64,000 bases of DNA from [Mycobacterium] manitobense (GCF_025821665.1 NZ_JACKSJ010000250.1:35234-99233); one strand, 5' to 3'. Numbered from the stretch's first letter, positions 18,423 through 27,134 are shown. Notes: generated by a model from the letters alone, not told the origin. Numbers and translations: made by a program.

Positions 18423-18682
18423 CATCAGTGAACATCGATCCACATGTGGCGACCATCCGCCCGGTGCGCCCGCGCACGAACGGCTGTGAGGAGTGCTTGC
18501 GGCTGGGCACACCGTGGGTTCACCTGCGGCTGTGCCTGACGTGCGGGCACGTCGGGTGCTGCGACTCGTCACCGATGCGGCATGCCCGGGCACACGCGCA
18601 CACGGTAGAACACCCGATCGTGCAGTCCATCGAACCAGGCGAGAATTGGCGCTGGTGCTATGTCCACGAAGACTATGTCTGA
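18419..18682 (+). CDS. UBP-type zinc finger protein
   Basis: An 87-aa single-domain protein. Cys23/Cys26 (GCEECLRLG), Cys39/Cys42/Cys47 (LCLTCGHVGCCD) and a histidine-rich segment (MRHARAHAHTVEHPIVQS) with terminal WRWCYVHEDYV match the ZnF-UBP fold that in eukaryotes binds the C-terminus of free ubiquitin. Actinobacteria have no classic ubiquitin, so the ligand is unknown; a C-terminal peptide of some partner protein is a reasonable guess. It overlaps thioredoxin by 4 nt and the cNMP-flavoprotein by 23 nt, so the three are made together. Confidence 0.88.
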   Translation: MTSVNIDPHVATIRPVRPRTNGCEECLRLGTPWVHLRLCLTCGHVGCCDSSPMRHARAHAHTVEHPIVQSIEPGENWRWCYVHEDYV

Positions 18683-20363
18683 GGCCGTCCTCGACCAGCG
18701 CGAATCGCCTCCGCTGGCCGAAACCCCCGACATTCACGGCGCCTACCCGCGGCTGTCCGAGGATCAGATCGCCACCCTCGAGGCAGGCTGTGCCCGGCGA
18801 ACCGTCAGCGCGGGCGAGGTGCTCGTTCGCGAAGGTGAAAGCGCCGAGCACTTCTTCGTCATCGTGGCAGGCAAGGTGGCCGTCAGCGTGACAGACGATG
18901 CGGGCAACCAGCGCGTGACCCGGGTGCACGGCCCCGGGCGGTTCCTCGGCGAGTTGGGCGACCTCGAGGGCCAGGCAGCGTTCTACACCGCGGAGGTGGT
19001 GGAACCCGGTGAAGTGCTGATGGTCCCGACCGAACGGGTGCGGGATCTGGTCGCCCACGATCCAGCTCTCAGCGATCTGATCCTGCGCGCATATCTCTGG
19101 CGGCGTTGCCTGCTCATTCAGGAGGGATCCGGATTCCGGATCATCGGCTCCTGCTACTCGCCGGACACCACTCGGCTACGTGAATTCGCCGCACGAAATC
19201 GGTTGCCGCACCGCTGGTTCGACCTTGAGCGTGACCCCCAGGCCGAACGCCTGCTGCAGCGGTTCGGGGTGAGCGCCCAGGACACACCGGTGGTGATATG
19301 GGGCGGTGTGGTGCTGCGCAACCCGACCAACACAGAGCTGGCCCGGCGGGTGGGACTGCCGGTGCCCGACGCGGCGCCCGACGAATCCGACGTCATCGTG
19401 GTGGGTGCTGGTCCCGCTGGGCTCGGCGCCGCGGTGTACGCAGCATCCGACGGCCTGGCCACCGCGGCCATGGAACGGATCGCGACCGGCGGGCAGGCTG
19501 GAACGTCGTCGAGGATCGAGAATTATCTCGGATTCCCCGGTGGAATCTCCGGGGGCGACCTCGCTGAACGTGCTGCCCTGCAGGCCGAGAAGTTCGGAGC
19601 ACGGATCTCGGTGTCCGCCGAGATCATCCGGCTGGAATCGGACCACGGCCAGTACCAGCTGACGCTCGCGGACGGCGGGACGATGGTGGCCAGGGCCGTA
19701 GTACTGGCCATGGGAGCCAGGTATCGAAGACTCGCTGTCCCGGGGATCGAATCGTTCGAGGGCAAGGGCGTGTACTACGCCGCCACGGTTCAGGAGGCGT
19801 TGATGTGCGGCACCGGGCCCATCGTCATCGTCGGAGGTGGCAACTCCGCGGGCCAGGCTGCCGTGTTCCTCGCCGCACAGGCCTCCCGGGTATTCGTGGT
19901 GATCCGCGGCGACGACCTGAACAAAGACATGTCCCGGTATCTCGTCGACCAGATCAACGCGAACCCCCGCGTGACCGTCCGGACGCGCACCGAGATCCGG
20001 GAAGTGCGCGGCAACGATGCACTCGGAGCGGTGGTGACCGAGGACAACCGAACGGGCCAACGGCAGTCGATCCAGACGCGCGCCTTATTCGTCTTCATCG
20101 GCGCAGATCCCCACACCTCGTGGCTCGCCGGCGCAGTCCAACTCGACGAGCGCGGCTTCGTCCCGACCGGCACCGCTGCGCTCTACTCGGACGCTGACGG
20201 CGATCAGGGGCGACCGCCCCGTCAGCCGATGAAGTTGGAGACCAGCCAGCCCGGTGTGTTCGCGGTGGGCGACGTGCGCAGCGGCTCGGTCAAACGGGTG
20301 GCCTCCGCGGTCGGCGAGGGATCGATGGCGATCCGCCAAATCCACGAGTACTTCGGGACCTGA
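18660..20363 (+). CDS. cyclic-nucleotide-binding, thioredoxin-reductase-like flavoprotein
   Basis: A 567-aa three-part protein. Residues about 30-145 form a cyclic-nucleotide-binding domain (RTVSAGEVLVREGESAEHFF, VHGPGRFLGELGDLEGQAAF). Residues about 155-230 form a glutaredoxin/thioredoxin-like segment (RREFAARNRLPHRWFDLERD in outline). Residues 245-567 are a TrxR-like FAD/NAD(P) module with VVGAGPAGLGAAVYA, ENYLGFPGGISGGDL, VGGGNSAGQAAVFLA and the FAD-closing GVFAVGDVRSGSVKRVASAVGEG. The redox CxxC that thioredoxin reductases carry after GKGVYY is replaced by AATVQEA (about 372-378). It therefore cannot relay electrons in the normal TrxR way. A cyclic-nucleotide-gated oxidoreductase is my inference. 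ATG 18675 is an alternative start. Confidence 0.88.
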   Translation: MSTKTMSEAVLDQRESPPLAETPDIHGAYPRLSEDQIATLEAGCARRTVSAGEVLVREGESAEHFFVIVAGKVAVSVTDDAGNQRVTRVHGPGRFLGELGDLEGQAAFYTAEVVEPGEVLMVPTERVRDLVAHDPALSDLILRAYLWRRCLLIQEGSGFRIIGSCYSPDTTRLREFAARNRLPHRWFDLERDPQAERLLQRFGVSAQDTPVVIWGGVVLRNPTNTELARRVGLPVPDAAPDESDVIVVGAGPAGLGAAVYAASDGLATAAMERIATGGQAGTSSRIENYLGFPGGISGGDLAERAALQAEKFGARISVSAEIIRLESDHGQYQLTLADGGTMVARAVVLAMGARYRRLAVPGIESFEGKGVYYAATVQEALMCGTGPIVIVGGGNSAGQAAVFLAAQASRVFVVIRGDDLNKDMSRYLVDQINANPRVTVRTRTEIREVRGNDALGAVVTEDNRTGQRQSIQTRALFVFIGADPHTSWLAGAVQLDERGFVPTGTAALYSDADGDQGRPPRQPMKLETSQPGVFAVGDVRSGSVKRVASAVGEGSMAIRQIHEYFGT

Positions 20364-20425
20364 CCGGCGGAGCGGTCCTCGGCCGATCTCCTGCCCGGGC
20401 ATATCCACGCGGCTGGCATCCGCGA

Positions 20426-21610
20426 TCAGAACAGCCGCCGGCGAGGCCATGGGGGCACGATGACCCGCAGCAGAGGAAGCGCCACGACGACCGCAAGTGC
20501 CGTCAGCAGGCTGCTCGCCCACACCGGGCCGAGGTGACCGACATGCGTGCCGAAGCTTGCCGCGGCGATGGCAGGACCGCCTGCCGCGCCGATGTTCAAC
20601 GCCGCGGTCGCATACGACCCGCCCATCGTCGGGGCGCCAACAGCCTGGTAGAGCACCCTGGCGATCAGCGTGCTGCCCACCCCGAAGGACAGTGCTCCCT
20701 GCACGAACACCGACAGCACAAGGGTCGCAGGCTCGGTGGCGAGGGTCGCCATGGCGACCCAGCCGAGCAGCAGCAGCGGACCACCCACACCGATCACCGC
20801 TCCCGGATGCCGATCGGACAGCCGCCAGGCGACGGCGACTCCGATGAACGACCCGAAACCGAAGAGCAGCAGCACAATCGGGACCCACAGCTCGCCCATG
20901 CCCGCCGTCGAGGTGACGATCGGCGCCACGTAGGTAATGGTGGCGAACGATGCGCCGTTGAACAGGGCACCGACCAGCATGGTCAGAACGAGTACGGGGT
21001 TGGTGAGCTGCGCGAACTCCGACCGCAGCGACAGGTGGCGCGGACCCTGTCTCGGGAAGTCGCCGGCCGGATTCGGGACGACCTTCGTGACGCCGACTGC
21101 AGCGGGCAGGCACAGCAGCGCTATGGCCCAGAACGGTGCCCGCCAGCCGAGCAGCTCGCCGAGCGCCGCACCGGCGGGGACCCCGGCGATCATCGCGACC
21201 GTCGTGCCCGACAACAGCACCGCGACAGCGCGCCCCTTCCGATCGGCCGGTACGAGGGTGGCCGCCACGGTGAGCGCCACGGCCAGGAAAGCGGCGTTGG
21301 CCAGCGCAGCGGCGATCCGGGTGACGAGCAGCACGGCGAAACTCGTGGTGAGGGCGCCGACGGCATGTGCACCGGCGAACAGCAGCACGAAGCCGAGCAG
21401 ACAGGTGCGGGCGGGCCACTGACGTGACAACGCCGCCATCAGCGGCGCACCGACAGCCATCCCCGCCGCGAAAGCGGAGGTGAGAAGTCCCGCGGTGGCG
21501 AGCGAGACATCAAGAGCGGCAGCGATGTCCGGCAGCAGGCCGGCGAGCATGAACTCCGACGTGCCCATCGCGAAGACGGCCACGGCAAGCAGATAGAGGG
21601 CAAGAGGCAT
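20426..21610 (-). CDS. MFS drug-efflux transporter (Cmx/CmrA-like, DHA1 type)
   Basis: A 394-aa, twelve-helix major facilitator. It begins MPLALYLLAVAVFAMGTSEFMLAGLLPDI in two halves of the DHA1/Cml family signature, and has the motif-A loop (AALSRQWPARTCLL) and motif C region (GVPAGAALGELLGWRAPFWAI). Closest resemblance is to Cmx/CmrA chloramphenicol exporters of Corynebacterium and Rhodococcus; the actual drug is unknown. It converges with the stress operon (63 nt apart). The 260 nt between its start and the nitroreductase show no gene. Confidence 0.87.
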   Translation of the reverse strand: MPLALYLLAVAVFAMGTSEFMLAGLLPDIAAALDVSLATAGLLTSAFAAGMAVGAPLMAALSRQWPARTCLLGFVLLFAGAHAVGALTTSFAVLLVTRIAAALANAAFLAVALTVAATLVPADRKGRAVAVLLSGTTVAMIAGVPAGAALGELLGWRAPFWAIALLCLPAAVGVTKVVPNPAGDFPRQGPRHLSLRSEFAQLTNPVLVLTMLVGALFNGASFATITYVAPIVTSTAGMGELWVPIVLLLFGFGSFIGVAVAWRLSDRHPGAVIGVGGPLLLLGWVAMATLATEPATLVLSVFVQGALSFGVGSTLIARVLYQAVGAPTMGGSYATAALNIGAAGGPAIAAASFGTHVGHLGPVWASSLLTALAVVVALPLLRVIVPPWPRRRLF

Positions 21611-21870
21611 CGAGAACTCCGAGGTGAGTGAAGACGAGTGATGGACGTCTCGTCACCGCGGTCAGCTCCCCGACATGTGGCGCGCGGGCGCACCGCAAGG
21701 GCTATGAAATCAGCGGGCCAGGGGGCTGACGGCGTGACCGAAAGCCCCCACCTTGGCTGCCTCTGGGCTCGACATGGCGCGAACCCTACGCAGGCTCACG
21801 GTTGTGATGCAATCGGATTAGACGCCGGGAAATGACATGACGTGGCAGTCGCATAGGAGCGGAGGACGAC

Positions 21871-22388
21871 GTGGAGACCTGGGATGCGCTGCGCGCCCGA
21901 CGCAACGTCAGGAGCTACCGACCGGACCCGGTGCCCGAGGAGGCTCTGCGGCGCATCGCCGAGGCCGGGTGGCGGTCACCGTCGGCGAGGAATCGTCAGC
22001 CGTGGGAGTTCGTGGTCGTCCTCGACCCTGCGACGCTGCAGGAGTTGTCGACGGTGTGGCAGGGCGCGGGTCACACATCGCGTCGGCGCCCGCTGCCATC
22101 GCGCTCGTCGCGCCGGTGCCGCCGGAGGAACGCCGCAAGACCCTCGACCAGTACGACCTCGGGCAGGCGACGATGGCGATGATGCTCGCGCTTACCGATC
22201 TGGGCATCGGCACCGGGCACTCCTCGGTCGGCAATCAGGACAAAGCCCGCGCCATCCTGGGTGTGCCCGATGATCGCATCGTCGCGTATCTGCTCGGTAT
22301 CGGATATCCCGCCGACCGCCCGCTGGCGCCGATCACCACACCGGATCGCCGCCCGTTCGACGGCGTCGTCCGCTACGGCCGCTGGTGA
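21871..22388 (+). pseudogene. nitroreductase family protein, frameshifted by a CA duplication
   Basis: Two overlapping frames give one FMN-type nitroreductase. The first frame (GTG 21871, RBS GGAGCGGAGG) reads METWDALRARRNVRSYRPDP to QELSTVWQGAGH. The second continues IASAPAAIALVAPVPPEERR to YDLGQATMAMMLALTDLGIG, VPDDRIVAYLLGIGYPADRP and VVRYGRW at 22388. The join falls in CACACATCG (22072-22080); removing one CA restores the reading GAGHIASAP. The rest is intact, so this is a recent mutation or a sequencing error. As written, the product would stop after about 103 aa without the second half of the FMN site. Confidence 0.85.
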
Positions 22389-22389
22389 C

Positions 22390-22977
22390 ATGCCGGTAGG
22401 CGCTACGCAGGATGCGTTCCGCGACGCGGCGCGCGACGACGGTGTCGAACTCGTCGGCCAGCGCGTCGAATGGCTCAATCAGCGAGGTCACCTCGGGCTT
22501 CCGCCAGGCGCGCAGTTCGCCTCGGTGAGGGCGACTCTGGAGAGCATCTACGTCGCCCTCGGCGGCGACCTGGCGACGCTGGCGACCGCCCGCACCACAC
22601 CACTGCGCGGCGACTTCCTCCACGTCGACTCCGGGACGCTGATCGAGGTCGACGAATCGCAACACTTCACCTCGGCGAGGCTTCGCTCGCTGCAGCTGTA
22701 TCTGCCTGACGCGCCGCTGGGATTCGACCACGGCCGGTACACGGACCTCTGCGAGACCTGGCGGGACAGGTCGGACAACTTCTACCGGACGAAAGCCGCG
22801 CGAGGCTTCGGAATCGGCGGCCGGCAGCGGCAGCGCGCGTACTACGACGCACTTCGCGACCTGGCCACGCCCGCGGCGGGGCATCCAGTGCTCATCCGGA
22901 TCGACGCGGCGGACCGCGACGGTGCCGACGCTTATCGCCGGCATCGCGACCGGTTGCGCGCGGCGCTCGGGAGGTAA
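22390..22977 (+). CDS. hypothetical protein
   Basis: A 195-aa protein of no family I can name. It is Arg/Asp-rich and soluble, with GDFLHVDSGTLIEVDESQHF, then LRSLQLYLPDAPLGFDHGRY, CETWRDRSDNFYRTKAARGF and a C-terminal ADRDGADAYRRHRDRLRAAL. The acidic IEVDESQHF strand followed by basic residues is reminiscent of nuclease-like folds, but no complete catalytic motif is visible, so I do not call it one. ATG 22390 lies 1 nt after the nitroreductase stop, suggesting coupling. A short hairpin (GGGAGG-TAAC-CCTCCC, 22969-22984) overlaps its end. Confidence 0.7.
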   Translation: MPVGATQDAFRDAARDDGVELVGQRVEWLNQRGHLGLPPGAQFASVRATLESIYVALGGDLATLATARTTPLRGDFLHVDSGTLIEVDESQHFTSARLRSLQLYLPDAPLGFDHGRYTDLCETWRDRSDNFYRTKAARGFGIGGRQRQRAYYDALRDLATPAAGHPVLIRIDAADRDGADAYRRHRDRLRAALGR

Positions 22978-23047
22978 CCCTCCCTGTTCGGATGCGGACC
23001 TTATCGCGGTCTAGTTCCGCATTCATGGTTGAATTACAGAAATATTG

Positions 23048-23067
23048 CCGCAGCTGCGGTTCTACAT
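23048..23067 (+). promoter_or_regulatory. molybdate operon promoter with palindrome CCGCAGCTGCGG
   Basis: A perfect 12-bp palindrome CCGCAGCTGCGG (23048-23059) is followed by a -10-like TACATT (23062-23067). A transcript starting about 7 nt later would begin at the GTG at 23075, i.e. a leaderless message, a common form in mycobacteria. The palindrome is well placed for a repressor, perhaps the HTH-TOBE protein of the first gene. No Moco riboswitch is recognisable. Confidence 0.45.
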
Positions 23068-23074
23068 TCGAGCA

Positions 23075-23491
23075 GTGGGTGACGACGTGCCGACAATGAA
23101 GATCAAGGACGCCGCGGTGATCCTCGGCGTCAGCGACGACACCGTCCGCCGCTGGATCGACAGCGGCAGCCTCGCGTCGCACAAGGACGAGACCGGCCGC
23201 AAGGTCATCGACGGCAAGGCGTTGGCCGAATTCGCCCGCGAACACGCGACACCGCCACCGGACCCCCTCGGTGTCGGCAGTTCGGCGCGGAATCGGTTTG
23301 TCGGGCTCGTCACCAAGGTGACCGCCGACCAGGTGATGTGCGAGGTGCAGATGCAATGCGGACCGTTCACGGTCGTCTCCCTGATGAGCACCGAATCGGC
23401 CCGCCAACTCGGCCTCGAACCCGGTGTGCTCGCCGTCGCGGTCGTCAAAGCCACCAACGTGATCGTCGAGACTCCCGCAGGTACGTCATGA
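23075..23491 (+). CDS. molybdate-responsive HTH-TOBE (MopI-like) regulator/binding protein
   Basis: A 138-aa two-domain protein. The N-terminal BldC/excisionase-type helix-turn-helix is TMKIKDAAVILGVSDDTVRR WIDSG; the C-terminal TOBE/Mop domain (RNRFVGLVTKVTADQVMCEV, GPFTVVSLMSTESARQLGL, VLAVAVVKATNVIVETP) binds molybdate. Related genes precede modABC in many actinobacteria. I infer a molybdate-sensing transcription factor controlling the operon it heads. The start is uncertain: GTG 23075 suits a leaderless transcript; GTG 23087 and ATG 23096 are alternatives. Its stop overlaps modA by 4 nt. Confidence 0.85.
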   Translation: MGDDVPTMKIKDAAVILGVSDDTVRRWIDSGSLASHKDETGRKVIDGKALAEFAREHATPPPDPLGVGSSARNRFVGLVTKVTADQVMCEVQMQCGPFTVVSLMSTESARQLGLEPGVLAVAVVKATNVIVETPAGTS

Positions 23492-24258
23492 GGTCGATCG
23501 TCGGCATCACCGCGACGCTGAGCGCTGTAGCACTCGTCGCGGCGTGTTCGTCGTCGCAGACCGACTCGTCCTCCGCAAGCGCAGGCACGCCGATCACCGT
23601 GTTCGCCGCGGCATCGTTGACGACGACGTTCACCCAACTCGGCGCCCGGTTCGAACGCGATAATCCCGGGGCCACCGTCTCATTCAACTTCGCCGGCTCA
23701 TCGGATCTGGCCACCCAGCTGACGCAGGGCGCACCCGCCGATGTCTTCGCCTCCGCCGACGTGAACAACATGACCAAGGCCGTCGACGCCGGCCTGGTGG
23801 CCGGTGAGCCGGTCAACTTCGCCACCAACAGCCTGACCATTGTCACGCAGCCCGGGAACCCCACGGGCATAGCGACATTCGCAGACCTCGCCAAGCCCGG
23901 AACGCAGGTCGTCGTGTGCGCGCCGCAGGTGCCCTGCGGCTCGGCCACCGAGAAGGTCGAGCGGGCGACGGGCGTCACCCTGACACCGGTGAGCGAGGAG
24001 TCCGCCGTGACCGACGTGCTCGGCAAGGTCACCTCCGGCCAGGCAGACGCGGGTCTGGTGTACGTCACCGATGCCGTCGGCGCGCGCGACGACGTCACCG
24101 CGATCCCGTTTCCCGAAGCCGGCGACGCACTGAACACCTATCCGATCACCGTCCTCGAAGACTCACCGAATCCGATTGCGGCACAGACGTTCATCGATCT
24201 AGTCACCGGTCCGGCCGGGCAGGAAGCCCTGGCGGCAGCGGGCTTCGCCGCGCCGTGA
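23488..24258 (+). CDS. modA: molybdate ABC transporter substrate-binding lipoprotein ModA
   Basis: A 256-aa lipoprotein. The signal peptide MRSIVGITATLSAVALVAAC ends in the lipobox cysteine (Cys20). The mature part has the ModA hallmarks ITVFAAASLTTTFTQLGARF, FNFAGSSDLATQLTQGAPAD, VFASADVNNM and the C-terminal FIDLVTGPAGQEALAAAGF. It captures molybdate (or tungstate) outside the membrane and delivers it to ModB. It overlaps the regulator (ATGA) and modB (GTGA) by 4 nt each. Confidence 0.94.
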   Translation: MRSIVGITATLSAVALVAACSSSQTDSSSASAGTPITVFAAASLTTTFTQLGARFERDNPGATVSFNFAGSSDLATQLTQGAPADVFASADVNNMTKAVDAGLVAGEPVNFATNSLTIVTQPGNPTGIATFADLAKPGTQVVVCAPQVPCGSATEKVERATGVTLTPVSEESAVTDVLGKVTSGQADAGLVYVTDAVGARDDVTAIPFPEAGDALNTYPITVLEDSPNPIAAQTFIDLVTGPAGQEALAAAGFAAP

Positions 24259-25067
24259 CCACCACCCGGCGGACGAATGGCCTGATCCAGGTCGGGCTGC
24301 CGGCCTGGGTCTACCTCCCCGCCGCCGGGGGAGCGCTCTTCGTCATCGTGCCGCTGGTGGCGATCCTGCTCGAGATCGACTGGGCGAACTTCATACCGCT
24401 CATCACCTCCGAATCCTCGCGTGCGGCACTGCTGTTGAGCCTGCAGACCGCGACGGCGAGCACCGCGGTCTGCGTGCTGCTCGGCATCCCGATGGCGCTC
24501 GTCCTGGCTCGTGGCAGCTTCCCGGGACAATCCGTGCTGCGCGCGCTGGTGCTGCTTCCGCTCGTGCTGCCACCCGTGGTGGGCGGCATCGCACTGTTGT
24601 ACACGTTCGGCAGGCAGGGGCTGCTCGGCCACCAACTCGACCTGCTGGGCATCCGGATCGCCTTCTCCACCTCCGCGGTGGTGCTCGCTCAGTCGTTCGT
24701 GTCGCTGCCCTTTCTCGTCGTCAGCCTCGAGGGTGCGCTGCGTTCGGCGGGGACGGGCTACGAACACATCGCCGCCACGCTCGGCGCCCGGCCCACCACG
24801 GTGCTGCGGACCGTGACCTTGCCGCTGGTGCTTCCCGGATTGGTGTCGGGCGCAGTGCTCGCCTTCGCGCGCTCGCTGGGCGAATTCGGCGCCACGCTGA
24901 CGTTCGCCGGCTCACTGCAAGGCGTGACCCGGACCCTGCCACTGGAGATCTACCTCCAGCGCGAAACCGACGCCGATGCCGCCGTCGCGCTGTCGCTGCT
25001 GCTCATCGTCGTCGCCGCGGTGATCGTCATCGCCTCGGCGGGCCGCCGCCTGACGGGCCGACTGTGA
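24255..25067 (+). CDS. modB: molybdate ABC transporter permease ModB
   Basis: A 270-aa permease with about six membrane helices. It contains the inner-membrane-component segments LLSLQTATASTAVCVLLGIP, LVLLPLVLPPVVGGIALLY and the EAA-type loop around EHIAATLGARPTTVLRTVTL PLVLPGLVSGAVLAFARSLGEFGATL, the site docking ModC. The GTG start at 24255 overlaps modA. It forms the membrane channel of the ModABC transporter. Confidence 0.93.
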   Translation: MTTTRRTNGLIQVGLPAWVYLPAAGGALFVIVPLVAILLEIDWANFIPLITSESSRAALLLSLQTATASTAVCVLLGIPMALVLARGSFPGQSVLRALVLLPLVLPPVVGGIALLYTFGRQGLLGHQLDLLGIRIAFSTSAVVLAQSFVSLPFLVVSLEGALRSAGTGYEHIAATLGARPTTVLRTVTLPLVLPGLVSGAVLAFARSLGEFGATLTFAGSLQGVTRTLPLEIYLQRETDADAAVALSLLLIVVAAVIVIASAGRRLTGRL

Positions 25068-26161
25068 GCAGCGTGCGCGTCGATGCGCGCCTGACAGGAC
25101 GCGGCGTTGATCTCGACCTGGATCTCGGCGACGGCGAAGTCCTTGCTGTGCTCGGCCCCAACGGGGTCGGCAAGTCGACCCTGCTGCTGATGATCGCGGG
25201 TCTGCTGCGGCCCGACGACGGACGGATCGAACTGGGCGGCACCGTCGTCACCGACACTCAGACAGGCACCTTCGTCCCGGCTCACGCCCGCCACGTCGCG
25301 ATGCTCACGCAGCGGCCGCTGTTGTTCCCGCATCTGAGCGTCGAGGCCAACGTCGCCTACGGGCCGCGCTGCGCCAGGCAGTCCCGGTCGGCGGCGAGGG
25401 CCACCGCCCACCGCTGGCTGGACGCCGTCGGCGCCGCCGATCTCGCCGACCGTAAGCCGGCCCAGCTCTCGGGCGGGCAGGCGCAGCGGATCGCGATCGC
25501 CCGCGCGCTTGCCGCCGAACCACGGCTGCTGCTGCTCGACGAACCGCTGGCCGCCCTCGACGTCGCCGCCGCTCCGGCGTTGCGCCGACTGCTGCGTGAG
25601 ATGCTCCGCGATGCGGGCCGCACGGCGATCATCGTCACCCACGACCTGCTCGACGCGTTGGCCATCGCCGACAGGATCGTCGTCATCGAGAACGGCCGGG
25701 TGGTGGAGAGCGGTCCGGCCCGTCGCGTCCTCACCGCGCCCCGCAGCGACTTCGCGGCCAGGATCGCGGGGGTCAATCTCGTCCCGGGAGTCGTGACCGA
25801 ACCCGGGGTGATCCGCACATCCTGGGGCGCCGACGTCCGCGGGATCGGCGACGTCGAGCCGGGCGCCGGAGCCATCGCGCTGTTCCGTCCCGGTGCGGTC
25901 GCCGTCCACCTCGAACCGCCGCACGCCAGCCCGCGCAACGTCATCGCCGTGACGATCGCCGAGGTCGACATCCATGGCACGGCCGTTCGGATCCGGGGGG
26001 CCGAACAACCTGACGGGAGCACGGGCCTGGCCGCCGACATCACCGCGGCCGCGGCGGCCGACCTCGACATCGAGCCCGGCAAGACGGTGCATTTCGTGGT
26101 CAAAGCTCAAGAAGTGCAACTGCATCCGGCGTTGCCGCGACCCTACTCCTCGCCCAGGTAG
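25064..26161 (+). CDS. modC: molybdate ABC transporter ATPase ModC
   Basis: A 365-aa ATPase. Walker A is GPNGVGKST at 31-39, the signature LSGGQ at 135-139, Walker B ends in LLLLDEP around 156-161, and the H-loop is VTHDLLDAL. The C-terminal part, from about residue 240, is a TOBE-like regulatory domain (RNVIAVTIAEVDIHGTAVRI, VHFVVKAQEVQLHP). It powers molybdate import. GTG 25064 overlaps modB by 4 nt. Its last 19 nt are complementary to the convergent SRPBCC gene. Confidence 0.94.
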   Translation: MSSVRVDARLTGRGVDLDLDLGDGEVLAVLGPNGVGKSTLLLMIAGLLRPDDGRIELGGTVVTDTQTGTFVPAHARHVAMLTQRPLLFPHLSVEANVAYGPRCARQSRSAARATAHRWLDAVGAADLADRKPAQLSGGQAQRIAIARALAAEPRLLLLDEPLAALDVAAAPALRRLLREMLRDAGRTAIIVTHDLLDALAIADRIVVIENGRVVESGPARRVLTAPRSDFAARIAGVNLVPGVVTEPGVIRTSWGADVRGIGDVEPGAGAIALFRPGAVAVHLEPPHASPRNVIAVTIAEVDIHGTAVRIRGAEQPDGSTGLAADITAAAAADLDIEPGKTVHFVVKAQEVQLHPALPRPYSSPR

Positions 26162-26775
26162 GCCTTCAGGCACCGGTCGGCCACGGCGCGCGCCGCCGAA
26201 GCATCCGCGCCATTGCCGACGTCCGCGGTGTACCAGTCCTCGCTCGACAGCCGCAGGAACCGGCGGCCGTCCTCGGTGGCCAGCCACTGCTGCCCGAAGG
26301 CGGGGTCGATGGACTCACCACTGCTCAGGTGCATCGCCAGACCGAGCAGCATCGAGTCCCAGCCGATCCCGACCGCACCGGGCCCGAACTCCCGCCAATT
26401 GTCGTCCTCGGCGGCGATGATGTGCTCGAGCACCACCCGGGCCCGACCGGGGCCCTCGCTGGTGACGCGGACGTCGATCCAGCTGACGTTGTCGCCGTAT
26501 TCCCAGGTGGCCGTGAAGTTCTCGGGCGGATCGCAGGTGAGGATCTTGCCGCCGGCATGCCCCTCGAACTGGTAGGTGCCGCCGAGGGACAGGTCGCCGG
26601 ATATCGGCAGGAACCATCGCGGGATGCGTTCGATGTTCGTCACCGCGTCCCACAGGTCTGCCTGGTCGGTGTCGTAGGCCTGGCTGATGGTCAGGATGCG
26701 GGCCTCCCCCGCGTCGTGCACCGTGTCGCCGACGGTGCGCCGCACGGCATTGATCTGATGATCGACGTCAATCAT
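26143..26775 (-). CDS. SRPBCC (Aha1/START-like) domain protein
   Basis: A 210-aa protein of the activator of Hsp90 ATPase-like SRPBCC group: ILTISQAYDTDQADLWDAVT, NIERIPRWFLPISGDLSLGG, GGKILTCDPPENFTATWEYG and VVLEHIIAAEDDNWREFGPG. These bind hydrophobic ligands in a deep cavity; the ligand is unknown. It is co-encoded with an ArsR regulator (ATGA overlap), a very common pairing in actinobacteria in which the ArsR protein controls the pair. The start ATG 26775 replaces a longer frame that runs into arsR. Confidence 0.88.
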   Translation of the reverse strand: MIDVDHQINAVRRTVGDTVHDAGEARILTISQAYDTDQADLWDAVTNIERIPRWFLPISGDLSLGGTYQFEGHAGGKILTCDPPENFTATWEYGDNVSWIDVRVTSEGPGRARVVLEHIIAAEDDNWREFGPGAVGIGWDSMLLGLAMHLSSGESIDPAFGQQWLATEDGRRFLRLSSEDWYTADVGNGADASAARAVADRCLKAYLGEE

Positions 26776-27134
26776 GATGTCTTCCCTCGTCGTTGTCGTT
26801 TCCCACGTGCGATCTCGGTGGCCAGCGAATCCAGGCGCGGCGCCCAGAATCGCCGGAACGTGTCGAGCCATTCGTCGACGTCGCGCAGCGCGGCGCCGTT
26901 CACGGCATAGAGTCGGCGCTGACCCTCCGGCCGCACCATCGTGAAGCCGTTGTCCCGCAGCACTTTCAAGTGCTGCGACACCGCCGGCTGGGTGATGGCG
27001 AACTCCTGCCGGATGGCGAGACCGATGGAACCCGCAGGCATCTCACCGTCGGCGAGCAGTTCGAGTATGCGGCGACGCACCGGGTCTCCGAGAACGTCGA
27101 ACGCATGCACAGTCCCCGAAGATAAAGCTGCCAC
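26772..27134 (-). CDS. ArsR/SmtB-type winged-helix regulator
   Basis: A 120-aa ArsR-family protein: HAFDVLGDPVRRRILELLADGE, the recognition helix region ITQPAVSQHLKVLRDNGFTM and the wing RPEGQRRLYAVNGAAL. It has no CxC metal site near helix alpha3, so it probably does not sense metals. It likely autoregulates the arsR-SRPBCC pair through the palindrome at its own start. GTG 27134 lies within that palindrome; GTG 27113 (MHAFDVLGD) is a shorter alternative. Confidence 0.87.
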   Translation of the reverse strand: MAALSSGTVHAFDVLGDPVRRRILELLADGEMPAGSIGLAIRQEFAITQPAVSQHLKVLRDNGFTMVRPEGQRRLYAVNGAALRDVDEWLDTFRRFWAPRLDSLATEIARGKRQRRGKTS

